A stretch of DNA of 64,000 bases from a virus. This document shows positions 62,566-64,000 of the stretch, one piece after another. Under the pieces are notes generated by a model that was not told the origin of the DNA, did not search any database, and was given only the letters and a program-made list of their open reading frames with translations. The first letter of the stretch is position 1. Every line of letters begins with the position of its first letter. Location of the stretch: positions 62,001-126,000 of the IMG/VR virus record IMGVR_UViG_3300010334_000029; one strand, given 5' to 3'. Both the position numbers and the translations under genes were made by a program.

Positions 62566-63295
62566 ATTTTCTAGCCTCATCATTAATATTTCTTGCTATC
62601 CGTTTAACTATATAAAATTTATCATTCTTCACTATAGATTTTATCTCATTTAAATCCACAGGGTTTAGATTCACTCTCCAATCAACTTGCCAATAGTTGT
62701 AATTTTTAAATTCTAATAAAGAATAATTTTTGAATAAAAGATATGCAACGTATAGAAATTCATCTGCGTGATATTCAACCTGTGTGTCTCTAAATTTATC
62801 AAAATATTCGATCATTTCAGTAAATATAGAATATTTAAAAAACATACCATCTGGATTGGATTGATATTTGAAATTGTTATTGAGTTTATCGTAATAAATC
62901 CTGAATATTTGATTATTACATAAACTTGATATACACCCTGAATCTATCTCACGTTCAAAGAAAGAAGCATCATAATTACGCATTAGCTCATATAGATTAG
63001 ATTTAACAAAAAGTTGATTTGTTGCTAATAAACAGACATATTCAGAATGTACATTATCTTTTTTAATTTGATCGTATAATTCTATATGTAATGGAATCAT
63101 AGTATCAAATTTTTTATATTGAACCTTTCTGTCTATTATACAAACTCTATCACTATTTAAATCATCCAGGTTTTCATTGGAACCATTATTAATATAGACG
63201 CAAATATTTGAATTAAATTTAAACAGATTAGAAATGGTATCTTCAAGACTTTCTTTATTTTCATGATGCGGTAATAAGAATATTATGTTATACAT
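62549..63295 (-). CDS. Putative glycosyltransferase (248 aa)
   Basis: Start MYNIIFLLPHHENKESLEDT at 63295. Short repeats of aromatic, Asn- and Tyr-rich sequence typical of surface-glycan enzymes; a DxD-like region around EREIDSGCIS is possible. Overlaps the nucleotidyltransferase gene. Acceptor unknown. Confidence 0.55.
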   Translation of the reverse strand: MYNIIFLLPHHENKESLEDTISNLFKFNSNICVYINNGSNENLDDLNSDRVCIIDRKVQYKKFDTMIPLHIELYDQIKKDNVHSEYVCLLATNQLFVKSNLYELMRNYDASFFEREIDSGCISSLCNNQIFRIYYDKLNNNFKYQSNPDGMFFKYSIFTEMIEYFDKFRDTQVEYHADEFLYVAYLLFKNYSLLEFKNYNYWQVDWRVNLNPVDLNEIKSIVKNDKFYIVKRIARNINDEARKYVKNL

Positions 63296-63987
63296 TACAA
63301 AAAAGTCCAAAGTCTGTTTATATGTTTCAACAAAAACTTATAGTTAAAATCTCCTTCAATGCAATTATTAAATACTCTGAGTAACATTAGAATTAATAGT
63401 GCATTATTTCTGGCTTCAGGAAATTGATCTAAAATTGAACTTTCCAAATTTATCAGTTTGGTTTCTATGTGTTCATTTGTATGTCTTAAAAACCACCCAC
63501 ATGATAAATCTTGTCTTAATTTAGCAATATCAAAGATATATGAATCATACTCGATTGTCACGGCGTCAATCATATAGAAATTTGAATTTGAATATAATAA
63601 ATTTTCTAAGGTAAAATCACCGTGATAAGTCGATGATGGTAAATTAACTGGCAATTTGTCTAATAAATCATTTTTAGAAAATGGAAGGTCTTTAAACTTC
63701 ACTACATTCAATTTTGCTTCATAAATATCGGAGTAATCCTTGGTTGTTGAATTTTTAGAAAAACTATTAAGCACAGAAAGAATAAACTTGCTAAGATTAT
63801 CCGTGTTATTATGAATCAAATATGTTTTCATATCCAATCCTTGGATGTATTCCATATCTAAAATATTATCCGAATATTTCAATAGTTTAGGTAAACTATA
63901 TCCTAAACTGTTGAGGGTCGATATTCTTTCATAATTTCTAGATACATTGTTAGTTTTTCTTATAAAGAGTCCGGAAGAATCTTTCAT
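63295..63987 (-). CDS. APH-fold kinase (5' boundary uncertain)
   Basis: YHGDFTLENLLYSNSNFYMI is the Brenner-type HxDxxxxN kinase motif of aminoglycoside/choline kinase-fold proteins (H at about 127), followed by DAVTIEYDSYIFDIA with the metal Asp. Frame stays open past the window edge, so the true start may lie beyond. With a nucleotidyltransferase it recalls LicA/LicC-type phosphocholine routes, though the substrate is unknown. Confidence 0.78.
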   Translation of the reverse strand: MKDSSGLFIRKTNNVSRNYERISTLNSLGYSLPKLLKYSDNILDMEYIQGLDMKTYLIHNNTDNLSKFILSVLNSFSKNSTTKDYSDIYEAKLNVVKFKDLPFSKNDLLDKLPVNLPSSTYHGDFTLENLLYSNSNFYMIDAVTIEYDSYIFDIAKLRQDLSCGWFLRHTNEHIETKLINLESSILDQFPEARNNALLILMLLRVFNNCIEGDFNYKFLLKHINRLWTFL

Positions 63988-64000
63988 TAAACTTACTGTA

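Overview
This window is part of a large T4-superfamily myovirus genome. It carries a primase of the T4 gp61 type, a T4-type RNase H, class I ribonucleotide reductase NrdA/NrdB with a glutaredoxin, ThyX and PhoH. Late-type promoters read TATAAATA, and several proteins begin with T4-like capsid-targeting N-termini. The host is probably an alphaproteobacterium: there is a GapR (DUF2312) chromatin protein, a family centred on that class, and one of the two His tRNAs has A73 and no encoded G-1, a peculiarity known from alphaproteobacteria. Almost every gene lies on the minus strand. The two clear plus-strand genes are a small orphan at 18495 and an HNH endonuclease at 22656.

Layout. (1) 0-13.7 kb: a dense array of more than 25 assignable tRNA genes plus degenerate tRNA-like pieces and long perfect hairpins, interleaved with small genes, a partial Pth2-type peptidyl-tRNA hydrolase, gapR, a GT25/methyltransferase fusion, two homing endonucleases and a late esterase/head-protein pair. 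(2) 13.8-28.5 kb: takeover genes: NadV and an NMNAT-Nudix enzyme (an NAD+ rebuilding pair), a macro domain, a MazG-like enzyme, an SPFH lipoprotein, DUF932, an AAA ATPase, DUF2786 and many small proteins. At least 20 near-identical promoters (TTGACA, 17 bp, TAGACT) with a shared leader separate these units. (3) 28.5-43.9 kb: DNA metabolism: PD-(D/E)XK nuclease, PhoH, RNase H, a glycosyltransferase, glutaredoxin, SpeD, NrdB, NrdA, ThyX, a SLOG protein, an Acb1-type anti-CBASS phosphoesterase and primase. (4) 43.9-59.6 kb: late region: a holin/spanin-like lysis group, structural proteins, then a run of proteins beginning with M-x-x-F-K-x-F-I-x-E, as T4 internal head proteins do. They include a 1538-residue modular polyprotein with HicA-like and MESH1/SpoT-like HD domains, a 608-residue protein with a sigma-70 region 4.2-like domain and an HxGH nucleotidyltransferase, a KxDG ligase-like protein, an HAD phosphatase, and a Dps next to the polyprotein. 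(5) 59.6-64 kb: an AT-rich block with a possible nuclease and four surface-glycan type genes (nucleotidyltransferase-HAD, APH-fold kinase, two glycosyltransferase-like proteins).

How it fits together. The sequence suggests three expression classes: early transcripts from the repeated TTGACA promoters, a few from near-consensus TATAAT promoters, and late transcripts from TATAAATA. The most striking proposal is that the head carries a cargo of enzymes and regulators, tagged by a capsid-targeting peptide and separated by (L/V/I)-x-E protease sites, that is delivered with the DNA. One cargo module keeps the residues by which sigma region 4.2 reads TTGACA, the exact -35 box of the repeated early promoters. 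The tRNA array is also unusual: several otherwise good tRNAs have T-loops in which positions 54, 55 and 58 are changed while C56 and a purine at 57 are kept; there are two different His tRNAs, a candidate UGA-reading tRNA, and acceptor/T-arm minihelices.
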